The position numbers were made by a program, and so were the translations under genes. A stretch of 64,000 nucleotides of DNA from contig NZ_FNTQ01000001.1 of assembly GCF_900105755.1 (NCBI RefSeq), positions 6,820,001-6,884,000 on the forward strand, in the 5' to 3' direction. Shown in pieces: positions 16,934 to 27,843 of this stretch. The notes under the pieces were generated by a model, which was given only the letters and a program-made list of their open reading frames with translations, made no database searches and was not told the origin of the DNA. This DNA is from Streptomyces sp. Ag109_O5-10. GTDB lineage: Bacteria > Actinomycetota > Actinomycetes > Streptomycetales > Streptomycetaceae. Position 1 is the first letter of the stretch, and each line of letters starts with the position of its first letter.

Positions 16934-18118
16934 TCAGGACGTGATCAGTTCGCCGGTGTCCACCGGCGAGGTGGCGTGCGCGCCGCGCGCGGCGTCCGTG
17001 GCCACCTCGCCGGCGGTCAGCACGTACCCGGTCTCGTCGTCGGACGTGGAGCGGGCGAACACCACGCCGAACACCTTGCCGCCGGTGGTCAGCAGCGGGC
17101 CGCCGGAGTTGCCGGGGCGGACCGTGGAGCGGATCGAGTAGATCTCCCGGGTCACCGTGGCGTCGCTGTAGATGTTCTGGCCGGTGGCCTGCACCGTGTT
17201 CGCCACGGTGGCCGCCTGCAGGTTCAGGCTGCCGTCCTGCGGATAGCCGGCCACCACCGCGGAGTTCCCGCGCGCCGCGCTCGTGTCGAACTTCAGCACC
17301 GGAGCCCGCAGCTGCGGCACGTACAGCACCGCCACGTCCCGGTCCGGGTCGAAGAGGACGACCTGCGCGTCGTACGACGGGCCGACCCCGCCGATCCGCA
17401 CGCTCGGGTTGTCGATGCCTGCCACCACGTGCGCGTTGGTCATCACGTGCTCCGGCGCGAACACGAACCCGCTGCCCTCGCGGCCCTGGGTGCCGGAGGC
17501 CCCCTCGATCTTGACCGTGCTGCGCTTGGCCGCGTTCGTCGCCGCCGCCGTGACGTTGTCCCCGGAGGGCTTGGCGACCCGGGCCGTCGACTCGTTCTCG
17601 AACGGGTTGAAGACCTGCGGGAAACCCGCCTCGGTCAGCGCCGAGGTGGCCCGCGAGAACCAGGCCGGCGTGGTGTCCGGCATGGTGTCCTGCACGGCGC
17701 CGAGCAGCTTCGAGTCCCGTATCGCCGTGGTCACCGCGGGCGAGGAGGACGCGCCGAGGACGCTCGCCGCCACCCAGGCCACGATCAGCACCGCCACCGA
17801 GTTGGCGACCGCGCCGCCTATCCCGTCGGCCATCCGGAGCGGCCCCTGGTCCAGCTCCCGGCGCAGCCGCAGCGCCAGCCTCCCGGCCAGCTCGTGCCCC
17901 ACCACCGCCGGCACCAGCACCGTCAGCACCGCGACCACCGTCGCCGTCGCCGTCCCGCGCGTGACCAGTTCCATCACCCACGGCAGCACCCACACGCCGA
18001 TCACCGCGCCGCCCACGAACCCGGCCAGCGACACGCAGCCGGCCACCAGCCCGCGCCGGTAACCGGACGCCGCGTAGACGAGGACCACCAGTACGAGCAC
18101 CAGGTCGAGCAGGTCCAC
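16934..18118 (-). CDS. MarP-like membrane-anchored serine protease (CvpA + trypsin-like)
   Basis: A 394-residue protein. Four transmembrane helices of the CvpA/colicin-V domain (about 5-125) are followed by an extracellular chymotrypsin-fold protease. The catalytic triad is His230 (TNAHVVAG), Asp261 (DRDVAVLYV) and Ser338 (RPGNSGGPL). The layout equals Mycobacterium MarP (Rv3671c), which supports acid and oxidative stress resistance by cleaving a peptidoglycan hydrolase. It is divergent from a peptidoglycan amidase gene, so a functional link is plausible but unproven. Confidence 0.92.
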   Translation of the reverse strand: MDLLDLVLVLVVLVYAASGYRRGLVAGCVSLAGFVGGAVIGVWVLPWVMELVTRGTATATVVAVLTVLVPAVVGHELAGRLALRLRRELDQGPLRMADGIGGAVANSVAVLIVAWVAASVLGASSSPAVTTAIRDSKLLGAVQDTMPDTTPAWFSRATSALTEAGFPQVFNPFENESTARVAKPSGDNVTAAATNAAKRSTVKIEGASGTQGREGSGFVFAPEHVMTNAHVVAGIDNPSVRIGGVGPSYDAQVVLFDPDRDVAVLYVPQLRAPVLKFDTSAARGNSAVVAGYPQDGSLNLQAATVANTVQATGQNIYSDATVTREIYSIRSTVRPGNSGGPLLTTGGKVFGVVFARSTSDDETGYVLTAGEVATDAARGAHATSPVDTGELITS

Positions 18119-18307
18119 GGAGCCGCCTTTCTCTCGGTGCCCTCAATACGGTCGGGACGGGTCCAGTGATCAGTTCACGCGTCCGGGGCCCCGGGAACCG
18201 GCCACGCGCACGTGTACCCCCTGAAACGCCCCGGACCAGGATGATGGTTCCACCAGGTGGCACAGCACACATCGCGGGCGCAGTCGATCACCCCGAGAGT
18301 GATTGCC

Positions 18308-19186
18308 ATGCGTGTCTTCCCAAGAGCGGGGCGGCGCACCCGGATCACCGCCCTGACACTGCTCGGCTGCCTGCCCGGCCTCGCCGCGGCCCTCGTCCTG
18401 GCGCTGTGCACCCAGAGCGCCGACCGGCCCGTCGCGATCCACCTGGCCGCGCCCGCGCCCGCCAGCCCCGCCGCACTCTTCCGGGCGCCCCGGCCGCGGA
18501 TCGTGCCGCGCTCGGCCTGGCTGGACGCCTCCGTCCGCCGCACCCAGCCGCCGCCGCGCTACGACGACCAGGTCGTCGCCGTCTTCGTGCACCACACCGA
18601 CTCGCCCAACGGCTACTCCTGCGCGCAGACCCCCGAGATCATCCGCCGTCTGTACACCGGCCAGACCGGCGACCGCGCCTGGGACGACATCGGCTACAAC
18701 TTCCTCGTCGACCGGTGCGGCACCATCTACGAGGGCCGCGCGGGCGGCGCGGACCGGGCCGTGACCGGCGCGCACACCCAGGGCTTCAACCACCGCACCG
18801 CCGGTATCGCCGCCCTGGGCACCTTCACCGCCGGCGTGCCCGTGCCGCGCGCCATGACCGACGCGATCGCCGCCGTCGCCGCCTGGAAACTCGGGCTGGC
18901 CGGCGTCGACCCGCGCGGCACCGCCCGGCTGGTCTCCAGCAACGGCCTCAGCCGGTACCGGGAGGGCACCACCGTCGCCCTGCCCGCCGTCGCCGGCCAC
19001 CAGGACGGCTATCGGACCAACTGCCCCGGAGCCGCCCTCGCCGACCGCCTGCCGGAGATCAGGGAGTCGGCGGCCCGGCTGCAGGGCAGGGGAGCCCGGG
19101 CGGGAACTCCGCTGCGGACACTCATGGAACCGTCCCCGCCGGCCGCCCTCGTACCGCCCGCGAAAGCGCCCACAGGAACGCCATAG
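18308..19186 (+). CDS. Secreted peptidoglycan-recognition N-acetylmuramoyl-L-alanine amidase
   Basis: A 292-residue exported zinc amidase of the PGRP/amidase-2 fold. A basic N-region (FPRAGRRTR) and a hydrophobic stretch (ITALTLLGCLPGLAAALVLAL) form a signal or anchor. Zinc-site residues are visible in FVHHTDS and GHQDGYRTNCPG, with the DDIGYNFLVDRCGTIYEGR core between. ATG 18308 is chosen since it puts the positively charged signal at the very N-terminus; GTG 18257 would add 17 residues. It is expected to cleave the MurNAc-L-Ala bond in the cell wall. Confidence 0.9.
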   Translation: MRVFPRAGRRTRITALTLLGCLPGLAAALVLALCTQSADRPVAIHLAAPAPASPAALFRAPRPRIVPRSAWLDASVRRTQPPPRYDDQVVAVFVHHTDSPNGYSCAQTPEIIRRLYTGQTGDRAWDDIGYNFLVDRCGTIYEGRAGGADRAVTGAHTQGFNHRTAGIAALGTFTAGVPVPRAMTDAIAAVAAWKLGLAGVDPRGTARLVSSNGLSRYREGTTVALPAVAGHQDGYRTNCPGAALADRLPEIRESAARLQGRGARAGTPLRTLMEPSPPAALVPPAKAPTGTP

Positions 19187-19258
19187 GCGGCACGCAGGCC
19201 GTTCAGATCCCCGCGTCCTACCGTCAGGGACATCAGCAGCCGACCGGAGGCGGGGATC

Positions 19259-19498
19259 ATGAACAGCAGTCGTACCGAAGCCCGTACGCAGGTCACGGAG
19301 AAGGCCGGCCGGACCTGGTCGTCCAGGGGACCCTGGGCCGTGGTCTGCGCCGTCGCGACGGTCGTCCTCGGCCCGGCCGCGGTCACGGCGTCCGCCCTCG
19401 ACCAGGCCGACGCGGCGCCGATGCACCACGCGGTCAGGGCCGAGCAGACCCAGGCCTACATCCCGTCCGACGCGACCCGCCGCCGTACCGTGGCCTGA
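19259..19498 (+). CDS. Small putative exported or membrane protein
   Basis: A 79-residue ORF with a strong GGAGG ribosome site eight bases before the ATG. It has a basic N-terminus and one hydrophobic segment (WAVVCAVATVVLGPAAVTASA, about 26-46) that could be a signal peptide ending at ASALDQ, leaving a ~30-residue mature peptide. No family is recognised. It ends seven bases before the convergent DUF4240 gene. Confidence 0.6.
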   Translation: MNSSRTEARTQVTEKAGRTWSSRGPWAVVCAVATVVLGPAAVTASALDQADAAPMHHAVRAEQTQAYIPSDATRRRTVA

Positions 19499-19504
19499 GC
19501 AGCC

Positions 19505-20023
19505 CTACGCCTTGAAGCGGTCCCACAGCCTGGGGAACCGCTCGGCGAGCGCCTGGCCGTCCTCGAAGTCGACCGGGGTGCCCTCGGGTTCGGAGGGCGC
19601 GGGGGCGATGCCCAGGTCCGGCGCCACCGTCCCGGTGAGCTGCTCGTACGCCTCGTCCGCCGCGTACCCCAGCTCCTCGCCGTCGCCGTCGATCTCCTCG
19701 TCGAAGTCGGACAGCAGTTCCGCCAGCGCGTCCGGGTCGTGCAGGGCGCCCTCGAAGACCTCCCGGCCCTGGGCGATGAGCCAGCACCGGAAGAAGTCGA
19801 ACGCGTCGTCGCTGGCCCCGTCGAGGAGCACCCACGCGGCGCCCCACAGGTCCCAGCGGTAGGCCCGGTTGTAGCGGGCCTCGAAGTGCCGGGCGAAGTC
19901 CAGGACCAGATCGGGCTCCAGCTGCAGCAGCCGCTCCACGAGCAGGTCGGCCTGCTCCTCGGGGTCGCCCTCGGCGGCCTCGCGGGTGCTGTCGACCAGC
20001 TCCCAGAACTCCGTCTCGTCCAT
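19505..20023 (-). CDS. DUF4240 domain protein
   Basis: A 172-residue acidic protein. It starts MDETEFWELVDSTREAA and contains FEARYNRAYRWDLWGAAW and the FFRCWLIAQGREVFE stretch, typical of DUF4240. These proteins often sit near toxin-immunity or WGR-domain genes, but nothing of that kind is adjacent here. ATG 20023 is preferred over the GTG immediately before it because GGACC lies at a better distance. It lies downstream of aceE on the same strand. Confidence 0.85.
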   Translation of the reverse strand: MDETEFWELVDSTREAAEGDPEEQADLLVERLLQLEPDLVLDFARHFEARYNRAYRWDLWGAAWVLLDGASDDAFDFFRCWLIAQGREVFEGALHDPDALAELLSDFDEEIDGDGEELGYAADEAYEQLTGTVAPDLGIAPAPSEPEGTPVDFEDGQALAERFPRLWDRFKA

Positions 20024-20120
20024 CACGGGTCCAGCATCGTGCCTGGGCGCCGGGGGCGCACGCGGAGTGCGGCGGATTGTTATCCACCGTCACTCCACCG
20101 TGCGACACCCCGTCAACGGC

Positions 20121-22823
<2,703 letters not shown>

Positions 22824-22936
22824 GTTCGCCGCCTTCCTCAGTCGAAGGGGGTTCCCTCATCGGTAAGGGGTTCTTCGGGGGTGCCCTTGGTCTTTGGCAG
22901 GACAGGGCGAAGGGCTCGGGTGAGAGCCCGTCGGTG

Positions 22937-22966
22937 ACTCTAACTCCCTGATCGATGATCGATCAA
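22937..22966 (-). promoter_or_regulatory. Putative aceE promoter with overlapping palindromic operator
   Basis: On the minus strand, -35 TTGATC (22961-22966) and -10 TAGAGT (22937-22942) are separated by 18 bp. A 17-bp perfect palindrome with one central base (TGATCGATGATCGATCA, 22949-22965) covers the -35 box and half the spacer, about 125 bp upstream of the aceE start. A repressor binding there would block RNA polymerase. The neighbouring GntR protein is a candidate, but its own upstream site differs. Confidence 0.6.
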
Positions 22967-23144
22967 AGGGTTCAGGGCAAAACCTCTCGATTCCGAGAAA
23001 GTCGGCACGGGGTGCCTTCGGCGATGGCACCGGGTGACGTGATCTCGCCGGCGTTTACGCAGGTGGGGCGGTGTTTGAGCGGCGGAGCGCTCGTGTGTTT
23101 GCCGGGGGCGCGCACCCCCTTTTCCGCCGTGGCGGCGTTCAGCG

Positions 23145-23440
23145 GCTCGCCGTTGTGGGTGGCGGTTGTCGGCTCGGTGCTGCGCCGTCGTGGCCGCTCG
23201 CGCAGTTCCCCGCGCCCCTTGGGGGGCGCTGTGGGCTGGGGTCTCTTGTTTGGGCGCGGTGCGTCGTTCTTTTCGCCGCTCGCCGTCGCGGGTGTCGGCT
23301 TGGTGCTGCGTCGTTGTGGCTGCTCGCGCAGTTCCCCGCGCCCCTTGGGGGGCGCTGTGGGCTGGGGTCTCTTGTTTGGGCGCGGTGCGTCGTTCTTTTC
23401 CGCCGCTCGCCGGCTTGGTGCTGCGTCGCGGGCCCTCGCG
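23145..23440. repeat. Tandem array of family A repeats
   Basis: Two units and a third partial one start with GCTCGCCG at 23145, 23278 and 23405. Between units one and two, a 78-bp stretch is perfectly duplicated (23196-23273 and 23322-23399), including the GCGCAGTTCCCCGCGCCCC palindrome and a GGGTCTCTTG..TTCTTTT tail. The array lies in the 670-bp gap between the GntR gene and aceE. The flanks 22967-23144 and 23441-23493 show no gene. Confidence 0.9.
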
Positions 23441-23493
23441 TCGGCCGGGACGGTGTTTTTCGGGGGTGCCGGGGTCACCGCAGCCCCGAGGGC

Positions 23494-24117
23494 TCACGGC
23501 CTGGGGGCGCAGCCGAGGACGTGGGACTTGACGATGTCGGCGATGCGGGGGTCGCGGCGCTGGAAGGCGGCGACCAGTTCCTCGTGTTCCTCGGCGTACG
23601 ACTGCTGGACCGTGCCCAGCCAGCGGATCGACAGGGCCGTGAAGACCTCGATGCCGAGGCCCTCCCAGGTGTGCAGCAGCACCGAGTTGCCGGCCGCCCG
23701 GACCAGCTCGCGGTGGAAGCCGACCGTGTGCCGGACCTGTGCCGTGCCGTCGGCGTTGCGGTCGGCGTCGTACAGAGCCGCCACGTGCGGTTCGAGGGCC
23801 GAGCAGTCCTCGGCCAGCTTCTCCGCCGCCAGCTCCGCCGCGATCGCCTCCAGGCCGGCCCGCACCGGGTAGCTCTCCTCCAGGTCGGCCGCCGTCAGGT
23901 TCCGCACCCGCACGCCCTTGTTCGGCGCCGACTCGATGAGCCGGAGCGACTCCAGCTCGCGCAACGCCTCACGCACCGGCGTCTGGCTGACCTCCAGCTC
24001 CGTCGCGATCCGCCGCTCCACGATCCGCTCGCCCGGCTTCCAGCGCCCGCTGACGATCCCCTCCACGATGTGCTCGCGGATCTGTTCGCGCAGCGAGTGG
24101 ACGACGGGCGCGGTCAT
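23494..24117 (-). CDS. GntR/FadR-family transcriptional regulator (FCD type)
   Basis: A 207-residue regulator. The N-terminal winged helix-turn-helix covers about 8-75 (LREQIREHIVEGIVSGRWKP, then VSQTPVREALRELESLRLIE). The C-terminal all-helical FCD effector domain covers about 80-200, with metal-ligand-like His residues (HTVGFHREL, KSHVLG). It lies between aceE and the E2 gene, all on one strand, so control of 2-oxoacid dehydrogenase genes by an organic acid is plausible. A near-palindrome 20 bp upstream suggests autoregulation. Confidence 0.9.
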   Translation of the reverse strand: MTAPVVHSLREQIREHIVEGIVSGRWKPGERIVERRIATELEVSQTPVREALRELESLRLIESAPNKGVRVRNLTAADLEESYPVRAGLEAIAAELAAEKLAEDCSALEPHVAALYDADRNADGTAQVRHTVGFHRELVRAAGNSVLLHTWEGLGIEVFTALSIRWLGTVQQSYAEEHEELVAAFQRRDPRIADIVKSHVLGCAPRP

Positions 24118-24136
24118 GGGAGCTCCTTAAGGGCGT

Positions 24137-24151
24137 TTGACGTTTAGACAA
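24137..24151. promoter_or_regulatory. Candidate GntR autoregulatory operator
   Basis: TTGACGTTTAGACAA is a near-perfect inverted repeat (TTGAC..GACAA outer arms) 20 bp upstream of the GntR start codon. This is where FadR-subfamily proteins usually bind their own promoter. Confidence 0.5.
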
Positions 24152-24235
24152 TAAGGCCGGACCGTCTTTCGGGAGAGGCGCACGGGGGCGCTTTCGCGCA
24201 GGTGAGACGAGACTTACACGCTGCCTGTGGAGACG

Positions 24236-24273
24236 ACGGTGCCCCGCCCGGAGAAATCCGGACGGGGCACCGT
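24236..24273 (-). terminator. Terminator downstream of the E2 gene
   Basis: A 17-bp stem with one mismatch (arms begin ACGGTGCCCCG) is closed by a GAAA tetraloop, 15 bp after the E2 stop codon. Confidence 0.88.
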
Positions 24274-24288
24274 GGAACCCGCTGGGGA

Positions 24289-26082
24289 TCAGAGACCGAG
24301 CTCGACCTCGAACTCGCCCGCCTCCAGGATCGCCTTGACGGCCGTCAGGTAACGGGCCGCGTCGGCGCCGTCCACCAGGCGGTGGTCGTAGGACAGGGTC
24401 AGGTACGTCATGTCGCGGACGCCGATGACCGTGCCCTCCTCCGTCTCGATGACGGCCGGACGCTTGACCGTGGCACCGATGCCGAGGATCGCGACCTGGT
24501 TCGGCGGCACGATGATCGTGTCGAACAGCGCGCCGCGCGAGCCGGTGTTGGAGATGGTGAAGGTCGCACCGGACAGCTCGTCCGGGGTGATCTTGTTGGC
24601 GCGGACCTTGCCGGCCAGGTCGGCCGTGGCCTTGGCGATACCGGCGATGTTGAGGTCGCCGGCGCCCTTGATGACCGGGGTCATCAGGCCCTTCTCGGAG
24701 TCCACCGCGATACCGATGTTCTCGGTGTCGAAGTAGGTGATGGTGCCGTCGGCCTCGTTGATCCGGGAGTTGATGACCGGGTGGGCCTTCAGCGCCTGGG
24801 CCGCGGCCTTGACGAAGAACGGCATCGGGGAGAGCTTGACGCCCTCGCGGGCCGCGAACGAGTCCTTGGCCTGGTTGCGCAGGCGCATCAGGCGGGTCAC
24901 GTCGACCTCGACGACCGAGGAGAGCTGGGCCTGCTCGCGCAGCGCCTTGACCATGTTGTCGCCGATGACCTTGCGGATGCGGGTCATCTTGACGGTCTGG
25001 CCGCGGAGCGGGGAGACCTCCAGCGCCGGGGCCTTCTTCGCGGCGGCGGCCGGAGCGGCAGCGGCGGGAGCCGGAGCAGCGGCGGCGGCCTTCGCGGCCT
25101 CGGCGGCGGCGAGCACGTCCTGCTTGCGGATCCGGCCACCGACGCCGGTGCCCTTGACGGCGCCCAGGTCGACACCGTTCTCGGCGGCGAGCTTGCGGAC
25201 CAGCGGGGTGACGTAGGCACCCTCGTCGACCGGAGCGGCCGGGGCCGGCGCCGGGGTGACGGGGGCGGCGGCCACCGGCGCGGGGGCCGGAGCCGGGGCG
25301 GCCGGAGCTGGCGCGGCGGCGACCGGAGCGGGCGCCGGGGCGGCCGGCGCGGGCGCGGGGGCCGGAGCGGCGGGGGCCGGAGCCGGAGCCGCGGGGGCCG
25401 GGGCAGCGGCGGCGGGCGCCGGAGCCGGGGCGGCCGGGGCGGGGGCGGCGGCCGGAGCGGCACCCGGGGCGCCGATGACGGCGAGCTTGGCGCCGACCTC
25501 GGCGGTCTCGTCCTCGCCGACCGTGATCTCGAGCAGCACACCGGAGGTGGGCGCCGGGATCTCGGTGTCCACCTTGTCGGTCGACACCTCCAGCAGCGGC
25601 TCGTCGGCCTCGACCGAGTCGCCGACCGACTTCAGCCAGCGGGTGACGGTGCCCTCGGTGACGGACTCACCGAGCGCGGGCAGCACCACGTCCGTACCGG
25701 ACGCGCCACCGGCCGGAGCGGCGGGGGCGGCGGCGGGGGCCGGGGAGGGGGCGGCGGGGGCCTCGGCGACCGGCGCCGGGGCGGCCGGAGCCGGGGCGGC
25801 GGCGGGCTCGGCGGCCGGAGCCGGAGCGGCAGCGGGCGCGCCGGTGCCGTCGTCGATGATCGCCAGCTCGGCGCCCACCTCGACCGTCTCGTCCTCGGCG
25901 ACCTTGATCGAGGCCAGCACACCGGAGGCGGGGGCCGGGATCTCGGTGTCGACCTTGTCGGTCGAGACTTCGAGCAGCGGCTCGTCGGCCTCGACGCGTT
26001 CGCCCTCGGCCTTCAGCCAGCGGGTGACAGTGCCCTCGGTGACGCTCTCGCCGAGCGCCGGAAGGGTTACGGAAACCGCCAT
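24289..26082 (-). CDS. sucB: 2-oxoacid dehydrogenase E2 dihydrolipoamide acyltransferase (SucB type)
   Basis: A 597-residue E2. Two lipoyl domains carry Lys43 and Lys170 in STDKVDTE. A long Ala/Pro linker covers about 215-310. The peripheral-subunit-binding domain starts YVTPLVRKLAAENGVDL, and the C-terminal acyltransferase domain ends with the active-site LSYDHRLVDGADAARYL. In actinobacteria this E2 is shared between pyruvate and 2-oxoglutarate dehydrogenase activities; the annotation as SucB follows that precedent. It sits 60 bp downstream of lpd, probably in one operon. Confidence 0.93.
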   Translation of the reverse strand: MAVSVTLPALGESVTEGTVTRWLKAEGERVEADEPLLEVSTDKVDTEIPAPASGVLASIKVAEDETVEVGAELAIIDDGTGAPAAAPAPAAEPAAAPAPAAPAPVAEAPAAPSPAPAAAPAAPAGGASGTDVVLPALGESVTEGTVTRWLKSVGDSVEADEPLLEVSTDKVDTEIPAPTSGVLLEITVGEDETAEVGAKLAVIGAPGAAPAAAPAPAAPAPAPAAAAPAPAAPAPAPAAPAPAPAPAAPAPAPVAAAPAPAAPAPAPAPVAAAPVTPAPAPAAPVDEGAYVTPLVRKLAAENGVDLGAVKGTGVGGRIRKQDVLAAAEAAKAAAAAPAPAAAAPAAAAKKAPALEVSPLRGQTVKMTRIRKVIGDNMVKALREQAQLSSVVEVDVTRLMRLRNQAKDSFAAREGVKLSPMPFFVKAAAQALKAHPVINSRINEADGTITYFDTENIGIAVDSEKGLMTPVIKGAGDLNIAGIAKATADLAGKVRANKITPDELSGATFTISNTGSRGALFDTIIVPPNQVAILGIGATVKRPAVIETEEGTVIGVRDMTYLTLSYDHRLVDGADAARYLTAVKAILEAGEFEVELGL

Positions 26083-26142
26083 GGTTTCGGTTGCTCCTTA
26101 CGAATTGCGGAAGTCTGAGTCGTCGCTTGCGTCGACCGAGGG

Positions 26143-27531
26143 TCAGTCGTGCGAGTGGAGGGGCTTGCCGGCCAGGGCCAGGTGGGCCTCGCCGAGCGCC
26201 TCGTTCTGCGTCGGGTGGGCGTGGATGAGCTGGGCGACCTCGGCGGGCAGGGCCTCCCAGTTGTAGATCAGCTGGGCCTCGCCGACCTGCTCGCCCATGC
26301 GGTCGCCGACCATGTGGACGCCGACCACGGCACCGTCCTTCACCTGGACGAGCTTGATCTCGCCGGAGGTGTTGAGGATCTTGCTCTTGCCGTTGCCCGC
26401 CAGGTTGTACTTCAGCGCGACGACCTTGTCCGCACCGTAGATCTCCTTGGCCTTGGCCTCGGTGATGCCCACGGAGGCGACCTCCGGGTGGCAGTACGTC
26501 ACCCGCGGGACACCGTCGTAGTCGATCGGGACGGTCTTCAGACCGGCCAGGCGTTCCGCCACCAGGATGCCCTCGGCGAAGCCGACGTGCGCGAGCTGGA
26601 GCGTCGGGACCAGGTCACCTACGGCGGAGATGGTCGGGACGTTCGTCCGCATGTACTCGTCGACCAGGACGTAGCCGCGGTCCATGGCGACACCCTGCTC
26701 CTCGTAGCCGAGACCGGCGGAGACGGGGCCGCGGCCGACGGCGACGAGCAGGACCTCGGCCTCGAACTCCTTGCCGTCGGCGAGGGTGACCTTGACACCG
26801 TCGGCGGTGTACTCGGCCTTCGAGAAGAAGGTGCCCAGGTTGAACTTGATGCCGCGCTTGCGGAAGGCGCGCTCAAGAAGCTTGGAGGAGTTCTCGTCCT
26901 CGACCGGGACGAGGTGCTTGAGGCCCTCGACGACGGTGACGTCGGCACCGAAGGACTTCCAGGCGGAGGCGAACTCGACGCCGATGACACCGCCGCCCAG
27001 GATGATCGCGGACTTCGGCACGCGGTCCAGGACGAGGGCGTGGTCGGAGGAGATGATGCGGTTGCCGTCGATCTCCAGGCCCGGCAGCGACTTCGGCACG
27101 GAGCCGGTGGCGAGGAGCACGTGGCGCCCCTGGATCCGCTGGCCGTTGACGTCCACGGAGGTGGGGGAGGACAGCCGCCCGGTGCCCTCGATGTAGGTCA
27201 CCTTGCGCGAGGCGATCAGACCCTGCAGGCCCTTGTACAGACCGGCGATGACGCCGTCCTTGTACTTGTGCACGGCCGGGACGTCGATGCCCTCGAAGGT
27301 GGCCTTGACACCGAACTGCTCGCTCTCGCGGGCCTGGTCGGCGATCTCACCCGCGTGCAGCAGGGCCTTGGTGGGGATGCAACCCCGGTGCAGGCAGGTA
27401 CCGCCGACCTTGTCCTTCTCGATCAGGGCGACGTCCAGGCCCAGCTGCGCCCCGCGCAGGGCCGCGGCGTAACCGCCACTACCACCGCCGAGGATCACTA
27501 GGTCGAAAACGGTGCTGGCGTCGTTCGCCAC
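26143..27531 (-). CDS. lpdA: Dihydrolipoamide dehydrogenase (E3)
   Basis: A 462-residue flavoprotein that reoxidises the E2 lipoyl groups with NAD+. It has the FAD motif LVILGGGSGGYAAAL, the redox disulfide in GGTCLHRGCIPTKAL, the NAD motif AIILGGGVIGVEFAS and the C-terminal His/Glu of AHPTQNEALGEAH. GTG 27531 is chosen for its GGAGGA site six bases upstream; the frame stays open another 101 codons, but that stretch is intergenic repeat sequence. It is followed by the E2 gene on the same strand. Confidence 0.96.
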   Translation of the reverse strand: MANDASTVFDLVILGGGSGGYAAALRGAQLGLDVALIEKDKVGGTCLHRGCIPTKALLHAGEIADQARESEQFGVKATFEGIDVPAVHKYKDGVIAGLYKGLQGLIASRKVTYIEGTGRLSSPTSVDVNGQRIQGRHVLLATGSVPKSLPGLEIDGNRIISSDHALVLDRVPKSAIILGGGVIGVEFASAWKSFGADVTVVEGLKHLVPVEDENSSKLLERAFRKRGIKFNLGTFFSKAEYTADGVKVTLADGKEFEAEVLLVAVGRGPVSAGLGYEEQGVAMDRGYVLVDEYMRTNVPTISAVGDLVPTLQLAHVGFAEGILVAERLAGLKTVPIDYDGVPRVTYCHPEVASVGITEAKAKEIYGADKVVALKYNLAGNGKSKILNTSGEIKLVQVKDGAVVGVHMVGDRMGEQVGEAQLIYNWEALPAEVAQLIHAHPTQNEALGEAHLALAGKPLHSHD

Positions 27532-27706
27532 GTCACGTCCTCCATGCATGTGCGCCGTACGCCGGTCAACGGTGACCGCGCGGCGGCTGGTGTCCGGCCG
27601 CTCTTCTTCGGCCCTGTGGGTGGGGCCCTGTCCTGCCGAGCCCCATCTTCGCACTTGTCGGAGGTGAACGAGACGCGGGGCTGGGGTGTGAGACACCACA
27701 CGCAGT

Positions 27707-27744
27707 GCCCCGCAAGGGGCGCGGGGGGAACTGCGCGAGCAACC
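27707..27744. repeat. Family A repeat in the pepA-lpd gap
   Basis: A GCCCCGCAAGGGGC hairpin is followed by GCGGGGGGAACTGCGCGAG and then AACCCCCAC. It lies in the 312-bp gap 27532-27843, immediately 3' of pepA. A small GGTGT-GAG-ACACC hairpin precedes it at about 27686. Nothing else is seen in this gap. Confidence 0.75.
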
Positions 27745-27843
27745 CCCACGGCCCGCAGCCGCCCTGCGACGGAACGGACCGATCCAACGGGCGACGGGAC
27801 CCCGCACTACCCGCACGCGAGGTCCCGCCCACAAAACCCGACG

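Noticed and set aside
22955..23531. Plus- and minus-strand frames with internal amino-acid repeats
   Set aside because: The repetition reflects duplicated intergenic DNA (23145-23440), not a repeat protein.
24202..26118. Gly-rich, PE_PGRS-like open frame on the plus strand
   Set aside because: It is the antisense of the Ala/Pro linker of the E2 gene; the Gly-rich repeats are a shadow of Ala-Pro codons.
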